This document shows positions 52,586 through 60,787 of a stretch of 64,000 nt of DNA, piece after piece; the stretch's first letter is position 1; every line of letters starts with the position of its first letter. This DNA comes from an uncultured Prevotellaceae bacterium (GTDB lineage Bacteria > Bacteroidota > Bacteroidia > Bacteroidales > Bacteroidaceae): assembly GCA_900316285.1 (NCBI GenBank), contig ONCG01000002.1, positions 123,688 to 187,687 on the forward strand, written 5' to 3'. Made by a program: the position numbers and the translations under genes. The notes beneath the pieces were generated by a model. That model ran no database searches, was not told where the DNA came from, and saw nothing but the letters and a program-made list of their open reading frames with translations.

Positions 52586-54661
52586 ATGGAGTTCAAACTG
52601 ACTTCCGACTATCAGCCGACGGGTGATCAACCCGAGGCCATCAAGCAACTCACCGACGGCATCAACAACGGCGACCGGGCACAAGTGTTGCTCGGCGTGA
52701 CAGGATCGGGCAAGACGTTCACGGTGGCCAATGTCATCGCAAACGTGAAGAAACCCACACTCATCCTGAGTCACAACAAGACGCTGGCGGCTCAGCTCTA
52801 CGAGGAGATGAAAGGATTCTTCCCGGAGAATGCAGTGGAGTACTACGTCAGCTACTATGACTACTACCAGCCAGAGGCTTATCTGCCTTCGAGCGACCTA
52901 TATATCGAGAAGGACCTGGCCATCAACGAGGAAATCGACCGCCTGCGCCTCTCGGCCGTAACGGCGTTGCTGTCCGGAAGAAGGGATGTGGTCATCGTTT
53001 CCAGTGTGTCATGCATCTATGGCATGGGCGGTCCGACGGCGATGTACGAGAGCGTTATTCCCCTGCGCAAGGGCCAGAGCCTCGACCGTAATGCGCTACT
53101 GAGGAAGTTGGTCGACGCCCTCTACGTGCGCAACGACATCGACTTGCAGCGTGGCACCTTCCGGGTGAAAGGCGACCACGTGGATGTCTTCATGGCTTAT
53201 TCGGAGAATGTGTTGCGCATCACCTGGTGGGACGACGAGATTGAGGAAATCGAAGAAATCGACGCCATCGACAATCATCACCTGATGTCGTTCGACGAAT
53301 ATCAAATCTACCCCGCCAACCTGTTCGTCACGTCGAAGGAACAGACCGAGATTGCTATCCGCCAGATACAGGACGACCTCGTTGAGCGCATCGACTACTA
53401 CAATGAGCTCGGCGACACGCTGCGTGCTGCCCGCATCAAAGAACGTGTGGAGTACGACATGGAGATGATCAAGGAGCTGGGCCATTGCTCTGGCATCGAG
53501 AACTATTCGCGCTACTTCGATGGCCGGCAGCCCGGACAGAAGCCCTATTGCCTGCTCGACTTCTTCCCGAAAGACTACCTGCTGGTCATCGACGAGAGCC
53601 ATGTGTCGGTGCCGCAGCTAAACGCGATGTATGGCGGCGACCGCGCACGCAAGCAGAATCTTGTGGAGTATGGCTTCCGCCTGCCGGCAGCCTTCGACAA
53701 CCGTCCCTTGCGATTCGAGGAATTTCAGGAGATGACGAACCAGGTCATCTACGTCTCGGCAACCCCGGCCGACTTCGAACTCATGGAGTCGGAAGGCGTG
53801 GTCGTAGAGCAAGTCATCCGACCGACGGGTCTCCTCGACCCAGAGATTGAAGTGCGTCCGAGCGAAAACGAGGTCGACGACCTGCTCGATGAGATTCTCA
53901 TCCGAGCCGAACGCGATGAGCGTGTACTGGTGACCACGCTCACCAAGCGCATGGCCGAGGAACTCACGACGTATCTGCTGAACCACGATGTAAGAGCCAA
54001 CTACATTCATTCCGATGTGGCTACACTCGACCGTGTGAAGATCATGGCCGACTTGCGAGCCGGATTGTTCGATGTGCTCGTTGGCGTCAACCTGCTTCGC
54101 GAAGGTCTCGACTTGCCAGAGGTCTCACTGGTGGCCATCCTCGATGCCGACAAGGAAGGATTCCTGCGCAGTCATCGTTCGCTGACGCAGACCGCCGGCC
54201 GTGCTGCCCGAAACGTGAACGGACGCGTCATCATGTATGCCGACACCATTACAGAAAGCATGCAGCTCACCATCGACGAAACCAATCGCCGACGCAACAA
54301 ACAGCTGAAATACAATGAGGAACACGGCATCACGCCCAAGCAAATTGTGAAAGCCATCAACGTGTCGCTCAACACCGAGAAAGAAGCCGCTGCAGCCCTT
54401 CAGCGCACGCAAGACGCAAAGCGCTCTTCGCAGCAGCCCAAGCCCTATGTGCCCTACATGGAAAGCGAGACCGGTCGCATCGTTGCCGACCCGATTGTCA
54501 AGCAGATGTCGCGCGAGCAACTGCAGAAGAGCATCGACAACACAACCGCTCTCATGCAGCAGGCCGCAGCCGAACTCGACTTCCTGCAGGCTGCGCAGTA
54601 TCGCGACGAAATTCTACGTCTGCAAGCATTGCTCGACGAGAAGCCCGCCACGAACTCATAG
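52586..54661 (+). CDS. uvrB: Excinuclease ABC subunit B
   Basis: DNA-damage recognition helicase of nucleotide excision repair; 691 aa, normal. Walker A is GVTGSGKTFTVANVI. The beta-hairpin region YYQPEAYLPSSDLYIEKD inserts between strands. DESHVSVPQL is motif II, and GVNLLREGLDLPEVSL and QTAGRAARN are later helicase motifs. The C-terminal UVR domain (AAAELDFLQAAQYRDEIL) contacts UvrC. The gene is followed by a phased dyad array. Confidence 0.98.
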   Translation: MEFKLTSDYQPTGDQPEAIKQLTDGINNGDRAQVLLGVTGSGKTFTVANVIANVKKPTLILSHNKTLAAQLYEEMKGFFPENAVEYYVSYYDYYQPEAYLPSSDLYIEKDLAINEEIDRLRLSAVTALLSGRRDVVIVSSVSCIYGMGGPTAMYESVIPLRKGQSLDRNALLRKLVDALYVRNDIDLQRGTFRVKGDHVDVFMAYSENVLRITWWDDEIEEIEEIDAIDNHHLMSFDEYQIYPANLFVTSKEQTEIAIRQIQDDLVERIDYYNELGDTLRAARIKERVEYDMEMIKELGHCSGIENYSRYFDGRQPGQKPYCLLDFFPKDYLLVIDESHVSVPQLNAMYGGDRARKQNLVEYGFRLPAAFDNRPLRFEEFQEMTNQVIYVSATPADFELMESEGVVVEQVIRPTGLLDPEIEVRPSENEVDDLLDEILIRAERDERVLVTTLTKRMAEELTTYLLNHDVRANYIHSDVATLDRVKIMADLRAGLFDVLVGVNLLREGLDLPEVSLVAILDADKEGFLRSHRSLTQTAGRAARNVNGRVIMYADTITESMQLTIDETNRRRNKQLKYNEEHGITPKQIVKAINVSLNTEKEAAAALQRTQDAKRSSQQPKPYVPYMESETGRIVADPIVKQMSREQLQKSIDNTTALMQQAAAELDFLQAAQYRDEILRLQALLDEKPATNS

Positions 54662-54700
54662 GCATCAAAACAACATTCCATTTTATTCCTTCAACCCCAT

Positions 54701-54904
54701 TACCAAATTTCGGTAAGATTGCTACCTCATTGCGGTAAATATGATACCTTATTGCGGTAATGATGATACCTCATCATGGTAACATCACTACCACATTGTG
54801 GTAACGGCTCTACCGCATTGTGGTAACGACTCTACCACTATGTGGTAACTGCATTACCCAATAGTGGTAAGCACGTTACCAGAATCCCCCAAAAAATCTG
54901 GTAA
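54701..54904. repeat. 22-bp-period dyad array 2 (TACCNNNNNNNGGTA cores)
   Basis: Eight 15-bp dyads TACC-N7-GGTA start at 54701, 54723, 54745, 54767, 54789, 54811, 54833 and 54855, exactly 22 bp apart. A ninth TACC falls on the same phase (54877) and opens a larger hairpin (TTACCAGA with TCTGGTAA at 54897-54904). The best unit, TACCACATTGTGGTA, is nearly a perfect palindrome. The array fills the gap between the convergent uvrB and fucose-isomerase-like genes. Confidence 0.92.
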
Positions 54905-55009
54905 CGATAACCTATTGATAATCAACGATTAAGTTAATTCGCAAGTTGGATAATTCCTTGCCGCGAGGAGAGAGCATCAAAGCAACAAGCCAGCCTCATA
55001 AGCCACCGC

Positions 55010-56239
55010 TTACTTCATCATCTCACCGAGCAATTCCTTCACATGACCCGGGAGAATGATGTGGTGATTGCCAATGGGATTGGTGAGGAAGTAACCGGTG
55101 TCAGCAGCTGTGGCAAGACGAATGACCTCCTGCGTGCGACACAGGTCGCCTCCAGCCTGACAAGCCTCGAGGGTTCCTTCGGCAGCAAAGTAACGGTCGA
55201 GGAGTCCTGACGCCTTGAAAATGGTGACGGGACCGGCATTGACATATCCGCGCACCCCTACCCCAATGCCCGACTCGAAGTGCGTGTCGAGTTCGTAGCG
55301 ATGCGTCATATTAAATGGAATCGTGCAATGGGCGAACAGCATCTCACCCGTCTGCGGATTGATATGGGCAGGGTTGGCCTGGAATCCCGACACACCCAGC
55401 AAACTGCGTGCAATCATCATCGACAACATAGCCGGTACATCACCTTCACAACCTGCTACATAGCCCTCGCTATTGAGCCTTGCCAAGGCAATGCATCCCG
55501 TGTTGTGAACCGCTGTTAGCAAGTCAAAACAACGAATGGTAAGTCCTTGTAAACCATTCGTTTCTACAATTTTCTTTAAAGCTATATATAGACGTGTAGC
55601 ATCGCCCAGCGACTTTTGTATCGCGGGTGCATCAACAGCGTTGAGCGGAGCGACATGGGTAGCAAACTTTTCGACTTCGTCTTGCACGTCTACCGACTTC
55701 AGGGCATGGAACTCGAGCAACAAGTCGCCCATGGGAACAGACACTAGTTCGATGCCGAAACGCTCACGCACACGGTCGCCGTCGACGATGCTGGAGATGA
55801 GCCAGTCGGACGGTTGTCCCACGATACCCAAGCGGGCGCCGCGCAACTGTCGGCGGGCCTCGCCTACCTTCGCGATGAGTGCGATACGATTGCGGATGTA
55901 CTCGGGCGAGCCGTGCAGGATTTCACCTTTCAAACCTTTCTGCCTGAGGAACGAGAGAATCTCCATCGAGGCTGCCAGCGAGTTGCTCTTTCCCGACGTG
56001 AGCAGGTAGAACGGCTCACTGCTCTGCCTTTGCAGCTGCGGCAGCAACTGGCTGAAGACCCCCTCGGTGCCTCCCGTACGAACGTAGATGAGCGACAGGG
56101 CCGACGATCCATAGTCGTGGTAGTCGGCGCCCTTCATGGAGTACGCAATGTTCAGACTTCCCAGAAACTCCTGGGTGACGGTTTTCACGGCGGCTTCATT
56201 GTGAAGCGGTGAGGTCAGGGTGTAGATGGCAATGCTCAT
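55010..56239 (-). CDS. L-fucose/L-arabinose isomerase-like protein
   Basis: A 409-aa cytoplasmic protein with the sugar isomerase fold. N-terminal alpha/beta domains with LGIVGQPSDWLISS precede a central block around DLLTAVHNTGCIALARLNSE and CEGDVPAMLSMM; the final part has NPAHINPQTGEMLFAHCTIP. It resembles the FucI-like proteins of Bacteroidales that are shorter than true fucose isomerase (about 590 aa). The substrate and even catalytic activity are unproven. A TATCTTTG box at 56256-56263 lies just upstream. Confidence 0.8.
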   Translation of the reverse strand: MSIAIYTLTSPLHNEAAVKTVTQEFLGSLNIAYSMKGADYHDYGSSALSLIYVRTGGTEGVFSQLLPQLQRQSSEPFYLLTSGKSNSLAASMEILSFLRQKGLKGEILHGSPEYIRNRIALIAKVGEARRQLRGARLGIVGQPSDWLISSIVDGDRVRERFGIELVSVPMGDLLLEFHALKSVDVQDEVEKFATHVAPLNAVDAPAIQKSLGDATRLYIALKKIVETNGLQGLTIRCFDLLTAVHNTGCIALARLNSEGYVAGCEGDVPAMLSMMIARSLLGVSGFQANPAHINPQTGEMLFAHCTIPFNMTHRYELDTHFESGIGVGVRGYVNAGPVTIFKASGLLDRYFAAEGTLEACQAGGDLCRTQEVIRLATAADTGYFLTNPIGNHHIILPGHVKELLGEMMK

Positions 56240-56255
56240 GATTCAAAATTTTCTG

Positions 56256-56263
56256 CAAAGATA
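56256..56263 (-). promoter_or_regulatory. TAnnTTTG box for the isomerase-like gene
   Basis: TATCTTTG followed by C on the minus strand, 16 bp before the ATG. Confidence 0.55.
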
Positions 56264-56306
56264 ACGCTTTTTCTTCTGAAACCAAAAGAGTTACGAAAAA
56301 AATGAG

Positions 56307-56314
56307 TAACTTTG
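56307..56314 (+). promoter_or_regulatory. TAnnTTTG box for msrA
   Basis: TAACTTTG followed by C on the plus strand, 50 bp before the msrA ATG; divergent from the box at 56256. Confidence 0.6.
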
Positions 56315-56364
56315 CATGAACAATTCCACATCACACAAAAACGTAATCATCAACAAGTAAAACC

Positions 56365-56877
56365 ATGACGAAAGAGATTTATCTGGCCGGAGGATGCTTC
56401 TGGGGCACCGAGCATTTCTTCAAACAAATAGAGGGTGTCAGCACAACGGAAGTAGGCTTTGCCAACGGCAACACCGAGCATCCCACTTATAAGGAGGTCT
56501 ACACCGACACCACCGGACATGCCGAGACCGTGCACATCGTCTACGACGAAGCGGTCGTCGACTTGGAGTTCCTGCTCAACATGTTCTTCAAGGCCATTGA
56601 GCCAACGAGTGTGAACCGCCAAGGCCACGACGAGGGAACACGCTATCGCACAGGCGTTTACTATACCGACGAGGAGCAGTTGCCCGTCATTCGCAAAGTG
56701 TTTGCCGAGCAGCAGGCCCTGCTCAGCGAGCCCATTGCCGTGGAAGTGGAGCCTTTACGTTGTTTCTATCGCGCCGAGGACTACCACCAGGACTACCTCG
56801 ACAAGAATCCCGACGGCTACTGCCACTTGCCGCTCGAGCTGTTTGCCTACGCCCGACAAGCAAAGATGAAGAAATAA
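56365..56877 (+). CDS. msrA: Peptide methionine (S)-S-oxide reductase
   Basis: Repairs oxidised methionine in proteins; 170 aa, normal. The catalytic Cys is in GGCFWGTEHFF (about residues 9-19). Other family blocks are TEVGFANGNTEHPTYKEV, GHAETVHIVYD and GTRYRTGVYYTDEEQ. The signal YHQDYLDKNPDGYC is the usual C-terminal block. No signal peptide, so cytoplasmic. A bidirectional terminator-like hairpin follows. Confidence 0.96.
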   Translation: MTKEIYLAGGCFWGTEHFFKQIEGVSTTEVGFANGNTEHPTYKEVYTDTTGHAETVHIVYDEAVVDLEFLLNMFFKAIEPTSVNRQGHDEGTRYRTGVYYTDEEQLPVIRKVFAEQQALLSEPIAVEVEPLRCFYRAEDYHQDYLDKNPDGYCHLPLELFAYARQAKMKK

Positions 56878-56912
56878 GAGGGCTGCTTTTAATAATAAGG
56901 TGTATAGAAAAA

Positions 56913-56957
56913 CAAAAAACAAGGAAAACGCGAATTGCTTCAGTTTTCCTTGTTTCT
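56913..56957. terminator. Terminator between msrA and rpsP
   Basis: AAACAAGGAAAAC (56917-56929) pairs with GTTTTCCTTGTTT (56943-56955) between converging genes; the stem has A and T ends and can serve both strands. Confidence 0.75.
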
Positions 56958-57025
56958 GTTGTGATGCACAGCACTTACCGATGTCGGCAGCGCTGTCTTG
57001 ATTCTCTGAGAGTGAGCTGTGCGGC

Positions 57026-57547
57026 TTATGCCTCAGCGGGAGCCTCTTCAGCAGGAGCAGCCTCTGCCTCAGCAGCAGCGACAGCAGCGGCAGCCTTCTT
57101 GTCAGCCACCTTCTTGGCGATAGCCTCGTTCACCTGCTTCTCGGCAGCCAGACTCTTGGCAGCAGCTTCCTTCTTAGCCTTCACTTCGCCTTCGCGAACA
57201 GCGTCAAGACCCTTCTGCTTCGTCTGCTTCCATGCGTCGAACTTAGCCTGTGCAGCAGCCTCGTCGAAAGCGCCCTTCTTCACGCCACCACGGAGGTGCT
57301 TCATCAGGTAAACGCCCTCACGGCTGAGGATGTTGCGAACAGTGTCAGTAGGCTGAGCACCCACTTCTACCCAGTAGAGCGCACGCTCGAAATTCAATTC
57401 TACAGTAGCAGGATTGGTGTTGGGGTTGTACATACCAATCTTCTCGATAAACCTACCATCACGTGGTGCTCTCACGTCAGCGGCTACAATGCGATACACT
57501 GCATAGCCCTTGCGACCGCCGCGTTGCAATCTGATTTTTGTTGCCAT
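57026..57547 (-). CDS. rpsP: Ribosomal protein S16 with a long Ala/Glu/Lys tail
   Basis: A small-subunit protein; the first 85 residues are canonical ([35 protein letters not shown]). At 173 aa it is about twice the usual bacterial length. The extra part (about 110-173) is Ala/Glu/Lys-rich and probably a helical or disordered tail ([20 protein letters not shown]). Such tails are known in Bacteroidetes S16. A TACCTTTG box at 57610-57617 gives a leader of about 60 nt. Confidence 0.95.
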   Translation of the reverse strand: MATKIRLQRGGRKGYAVYRIVAADVRAPRDGRFIEKIGMYNPNTNPATVELNFERALYWVEVGAQPTDTVRNILSREGVYLMKHLRGGVKKGAFDEAAAQAKFDAWKQTKQKGLDAVREGEVKAKKEAAAKSLAAEKQVNEAIAKKVADKKAAAAVAAAEAEAAPAEEAPAEA

Positions 57548-57609
57548 TTTTACTTGTAATTTTTTGATTAATAATTGAATTTCATGCTACCATCTCGTGA
57601 TAGCGGCTG

Positions 57610-57617
57610 CAAAGGTA
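57610..57617 (-). promoter_or_regulatory. TAnnTTTG box for rpsP
   Basis: TACCTTTG followed by C on the minus strand, 62 bp before the rpsP ATG. Confidence 0.6.
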
Positions 57618-57756
57618 CAAATAATAAATGAAAACTGGGAACTGAAACCTGAAAAAATGATGACAAAGGGCGATAATTTAACATTCTTTCGCCACTCAGC
57701 CGCATTTTTCGGGCTTCAATTCCCAGTTTTCGTTGATAATCAACGCCGTAACGGCA

Positions 57757-58794
57757 TTACATCACACCGTCTTCGCGCAGTTTCTTCTGCCATTTCCAAG
57801 CCGAGGCGAGGACATCCTCAAGGGGTGTGTCGGCCTTCCAACCAAGTACGCGGTTGGCCTTGTCGACATTACCCCACACCTTCTCGATATCGCCTTCGCG
57901 ACGAGGAGCATATTCCCAGTTCACCTTTACGCCGGTAGCCTTCTCGAAGCCTTCCACAACTTCCAGCGTCGACAGACCGCGACCCGTACCGATGTTGAAG
58001 TATTCGAGCTTGTCGCCATCGCCGTCGAGGACGCGTGTCATGGCCTTCACATGAGCCTTGGCGAGGTCTACAACATAGATGTAGTCGCGGATGCACGTGC
58101 CGTCGGGAGTGTTGTAGTCGTTACCGAAGATCTTCAGCTGCTTGCGCACGCCGATGGCCGTCTGCGTGACAAACGGAATGAGGTTCATGGGCACACCGAT
58201 GGGCAGCTCGCCAATCTCTGCGCTGGGATGAGCACCGATGGGGTTGAAGTAGCGCAGCACAATCGACTTGATGGGAGCACCCGAGTGGATGTAGTCGGCA
58301 ATAATCTCCTCGTTGATCTGCTTCGTGTTGCCATAGGGCGACAGGGCCTTCTGGATGGGAGCCTCCTCGGTGACGGGCAGGTTCTCCTTCGTGGGCTGTC
58401 CGTAGACCGTGCACGAGCTGGAGAAGATGATGCCTTTCACGTTGTACTTCGGCATGAGTTCCAGCAGGTTGATGAGCGACACGATGTTGTTGCGATAGTA
58501 GAGCAACGGCTTCTCCACACTCTCACCCACTGCCTTCGAGGCAGCAAAGTGGATGATACCCTCGATGTTGGGATACTTCTGGAACACAGCCTCCGTAGCA
58601 GCCTGGTCGCGCAGGTCTACCTGCTCGAAAGCCGGACGGATGCCCGTGATTTTCTCGATGCCGTCGAGGACTTCAATCTTCGAATTCGACAGATTGTCGA
58701 CAATAACAACTTCGTAGCCTGCCTGCTGCAGTTCTACTGTGGTGTGGGAACCAATGAAACCGGTTCCACCAGTAACGAGAATGGTTTGTTTCAT
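57757..58794 (-). CDS. galE: UDP-glucose 4-epimerase
   Basis: A short-chain dehydrogenase-fold enzyme interconverting UDP-glucose and UDP-galactose; 345 aa, normal. The NAD-binding motif is VTGGTGFIGSHT at the N-terminus. The catalytic Ser is in IIFSSSCTVYG and the YxxxK motif is YGNTKQ preceded by LSPYG. The substrate block GTCIRDYIYVVDLAKAH is clear. It supports galactose use, fitting the alpha-galactosidase elsewhere in the window. A TACCTTTG box lies at 58829-58836. Confidence 0.97.
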   Translation of the reverse strand: MKQTILVTGGTGFIGSHTTVELQQAGYEVVIVDNLSNSKIEVLDGIEKITGIRPAFEQVDLRDQAATEAVFQKYPNIEGIIHFAASKAVGESVEKPLLYYRNNIVSLINLLELMPKYNVKGIIFSSSCTVYGQPTKENLPVTEEAPIQKALSPYGNTKQINEEIIADYIHSGAPIKSIVLRYFNPIGAHPSAEIGELPIGVPMNLIPFVTQTAIGVRKQLKIFGNDYNTPDGTCIRDYIYVVDLAKAHVKAMTRVLDGDGDKLEYFNIGTGRGLSTLEVVEGFEKATGVKVNWEYAPRREGDIEKVWGNVDKANRVLGWKADTPLEDVLASAWKWQKKLREDGVM

Positions 58795-58828
58795 TATTCT
58801 ATGTTATTTAAGTTAGGATTCCATTCTG

Positions 58829-58836
58829 CAAAGGTA
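58829..58836 (-). promoter_or_regulatory. TAnnTTTG box for galE
   Basis: TACCTTTG followed by C on the minus strand, 34 bp before the galE ATG. Confidence 0.6.
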
Positions 58837-58967
58837 GTGAAAAAACCTGAAACGAAAGAACTTTTGCGAAAAGAATTCCATTGAAAATTGCTCATTCAGT
58901 AGTTTTTGCAACTTTGGAAGAATTTGAGAACATTCTATGAATGAAAGCAGTCTTGTGTTTTTCTCAT

Positions 58968-59233
58968 CAAAACCGCCGAATGATTCGCCAACCTGTTTTA
59001 TAGGCAACTCAGTCATTCGGCGGCGAAAATCGGCCTTAGGCTATCCGATTCTCATACGACAAGAAGGTCTCAGCTTGAAATTATCGTGCCGCTGCGACGT
59101 CTCACGCCCTTGAAGGGATACAGAATGTATCCTTTAGCCCTTGATTAAGTTTGCTCAATGCAGGGTGACATCATCTACGTGAGACAATCACATCCAAGTC
59201 CAGGGTCGCCCCAAGGGACTCCTAAGGTCTTTT
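58968..59233 (-). ncRNA. Putative structured RNA, copy A
   Basis: A transcription unit without a credible protein. A TAATTTTG box (59240-59247, minus strand) precedes it. The 5' core at 59204-59227 (CCTTAGGAGTCCCTT then GGGGCGACC) matches copy B at 20 of 24 positions. A 32-nt stem-loop (59163-59194) has the invariant loop GTCTCACGTAGATG. The motif AATCAAGGGCTAAA precedes a hairpin (59113-59135). The 3' end is a terminator pairing CCGCCGAATGA arms (58973-58983 with 59013-59023) followed by TTTT. Inferred length is about 266 nt. It lies 45 bp downstream of the Doc stop on the same strand. I match it to no known RNA class. Confidence 0.7.
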
Positions 59234-59239
59234 ACACTG

Positions 59240-59247
59240 CAAAATTA
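59240..59247 (-). promoter_or_regulatory. TAnnTTTG box for putative RNA copy A
   Basis: TAATTTTGCAG on the minus strand, identical over 11 bases to the box in front of copy B. Confidence 0.65.
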
Positions 59248-59291
59248 TACAGAGGTAGTCTCATTGCGTGGGACAACCTCTTAAAAATAGA

Positions 59292-59750
59292 TTATTCACC
59301 AGAAAAACCAATATCTTTACTCATTGCCTCCACCAATTCCAGCTTGGTGGATTCGCTGTAGTCCTCGTCATTAACGATACATCTCATCACTTCGGTCAGT
59401 AGATCACGGTCAATGTGTCCTGCTGCTACATGATAGCCGATGGCCTCTATTTCCTCCATGAAGTCCTTTACTAAATACATATAGCCATTCCTTAGGAAGA
59501 AAGACAATGTCAACGTGATAGAGATACGTTTATTGCAATCAGCAAAATAGTGACCCTTGCACAAGCTATACATCAAATAAGCTGCCTTATCAGCAATTTC
59601 AGGATAATACATATCGTCCTGCACGAAATCAAGTGTTGACCTAATTCCACCTTCATCGCGTACTCCAGCCATTCCGCCACCACTTTTTTCTACCGTCTTG
59701 TAGTAAATAGCGAGGGCTTCGTCGTAATCAATATATGTTATATTTGCCAT
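59292..59750 (-). CDS. doc: Doc-type Fic-fold toxin
   Basis: A 152-aa Fic/Doc protein. It starts ITYIDYDEALAIYYKTVE, has the glycine-rich GVRDEGGIRSTLD typical of death-on-curing toxins, and carries the catalytic motif HYFADCNKR (HxFxDxNKR form) in the centre. P1 Doc phosphorylates and inactivates elongation factor Tu; related Fic proteins transfer AMP. No separate Phd-like antitoxin is encoded nearby; the upstream neighbour is RhuM (12-bp gap), a pairing seen in other bacteria. Probably transcribed from the RhuM promoter. AT-rich relative to the core genes. Confidence 0.88.
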   Translation of the reverse strand: MANITYIDYDEALAIYYKTVEKSGGGMAGVRDEGGIRSTLDFVQDDMYYPEIADKAAYLMYSLCKGHYFADCNKRISITLTLSFFLRNGYMYLVKDFMEEIEAIGYHVAAGHIDRDLLTEVMRCIVNDEDYSESTKLELVEAMSKDIGFSGE

Positions 59751-59762
59751 ACAGCTATCCCT

Positions 59763-60764
59763 TTATTGCTTTAGACGATCAAGAACAGCCTTGTTTTCAT
59801 CTAATAGATGGTCAAAGTCTACCGACTGACTTCCGATGAACTTCTCATACTCCTCTGGCGATACAGCCTTCAGGTATTCAGCAATATTATTGTGATATAC
59901 GTCACGCAGGGCAAAATCACGTGATGCCATTTTGGTTCTGGCATCCTCCAAGATAGGCTTTACAAAAGGCATCGCCGACAGGTCTTCGATGAACTGTTTC
60001 ACTTCTTCAACTGTAACTGGCCCCGTTTCCTTTGCCTTTGCAACAATGGTTTCAGCCACATGATTCTCAAAAGCGGATATTGACACCAATACCTCTGCAT
60101 AGAGTGTACGACGCAAGTTGTCCTTCTCACTCAGGTCAAGCAGTTTTTTGTATTCCTTAGCCTTCTCGCAGAAAACGGCCTTGTATATCATATCTATGAT
60201 AGTAGGATACTTATAGATTTTGTGCCCATCAACATAGTCCCTTATAGCATCCGTCAGTTTCCGATGATAATTCTCCTCCTGAACAGCAGATGTGATATAA
60301 TTTCTATCCCTACGATTGATATACTTTGTGCCTCCACCAGTCTTCTCGTTGATAACGGCAATCACGATGTCAAGTATCAAGCTACGAACTTGCTTTGCTC
60401 TTTCACTTGTAGTCAGCAACATTCCGATATTAAGGAAGGAGCGGAAATCAAAGACCCCTAATTGTGGTATTTTGTTTGGGAAATCGATTTCCTTAACATA
60501 CTGTAACTTGAAGTCTTTCAGCTCTTTACCTTTAAGAACCCTGTAGCCATTCTTCTTCAATTCCTCCTCATTGTCGTTAAGACAATTTGTGATTGTACGT
60601 AAATCAACCTCATAGAAATCTGCAGCCATCTGCTTGGTTACATACAACACGCCATTAAACTCCAGAGGCTTAATCTCCAAAGCCTCGCGGATGCGAGGCA
60701 GAGCCACCGGATTGTTCAATATATTCTGCCTACTGATTTCTGATGTCGTTAAATCCTTTGCCAT
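59763..60764 (-). CDS. RhuM-family protein
   Basis: A 333-aa protein of the RhuM family, first named from a Salmonella pathogenicity island. Family blocks visible are QMAADFYEVDLRTITNCLND near the N-terminus (a DNA-binding-like region), FRSFLNIGMLLTTSERAKQ, and TGGGTKYINRRDRNYITSAV in the middle. The C-terminal half is helical. RhuM genes often sit beside Fic/Doc genes, as here, so the two may form a toxin-antitoxin or defence pair; which part neutralises which is not established. A TAAATTTG box lies 14 nt upstream. Confidence 0.85.
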   Translation of the reverse strand: MAKDLTTSEISRQNILNNPVALPRIREALEIKPLEFNGVLYVTKQMAADFYEVDLRTITNCLNDNEEELKKNGYRVLKGKELKDFKLQYVKEIDFPNKIPQLGVFDFRSFLNIGMLLTTSERAKQVRSLILDIVIAVINEKTGGGTKYINRRDRNYITSAVQEENYHRKLTDAIRDYVDGHKIYKYPTIIDMIYKAVFCEKAKEYKKLLDLSEKDNLRRTLYAEVLVSISAFENHVAETIVAKAKETGPVTVEEVKQFIEDLSAMPFVKPILEDARTKMASRDFALRDVYHNNIAEYLKAVSPEEYEKFIGSQSVDFDHLLDENKAVLDRLKQ

Positions 60765-60778
60765 AAGTTTGGATTCTG

Positions 60779-60786
60779 CAAATTTA
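60779..60786 (-). promoter_or_regulatory. TAnnTTTG box for RhuM-Doc
   Basis: TAAATTTG followed by C on the minus strand, between the stop of the 60788 gene and the RhuM ATG; it makes RhuM-Doc its own unit. Confidence 0.6.
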
Positions 60787-60787
60787 A

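Noticed and set aside
54701-54904. CRISPR array
   Set aside because: Units are 22 bp with diverged palindromic cores and no constant repeat or 30-bp spacers; no cas gene is near.
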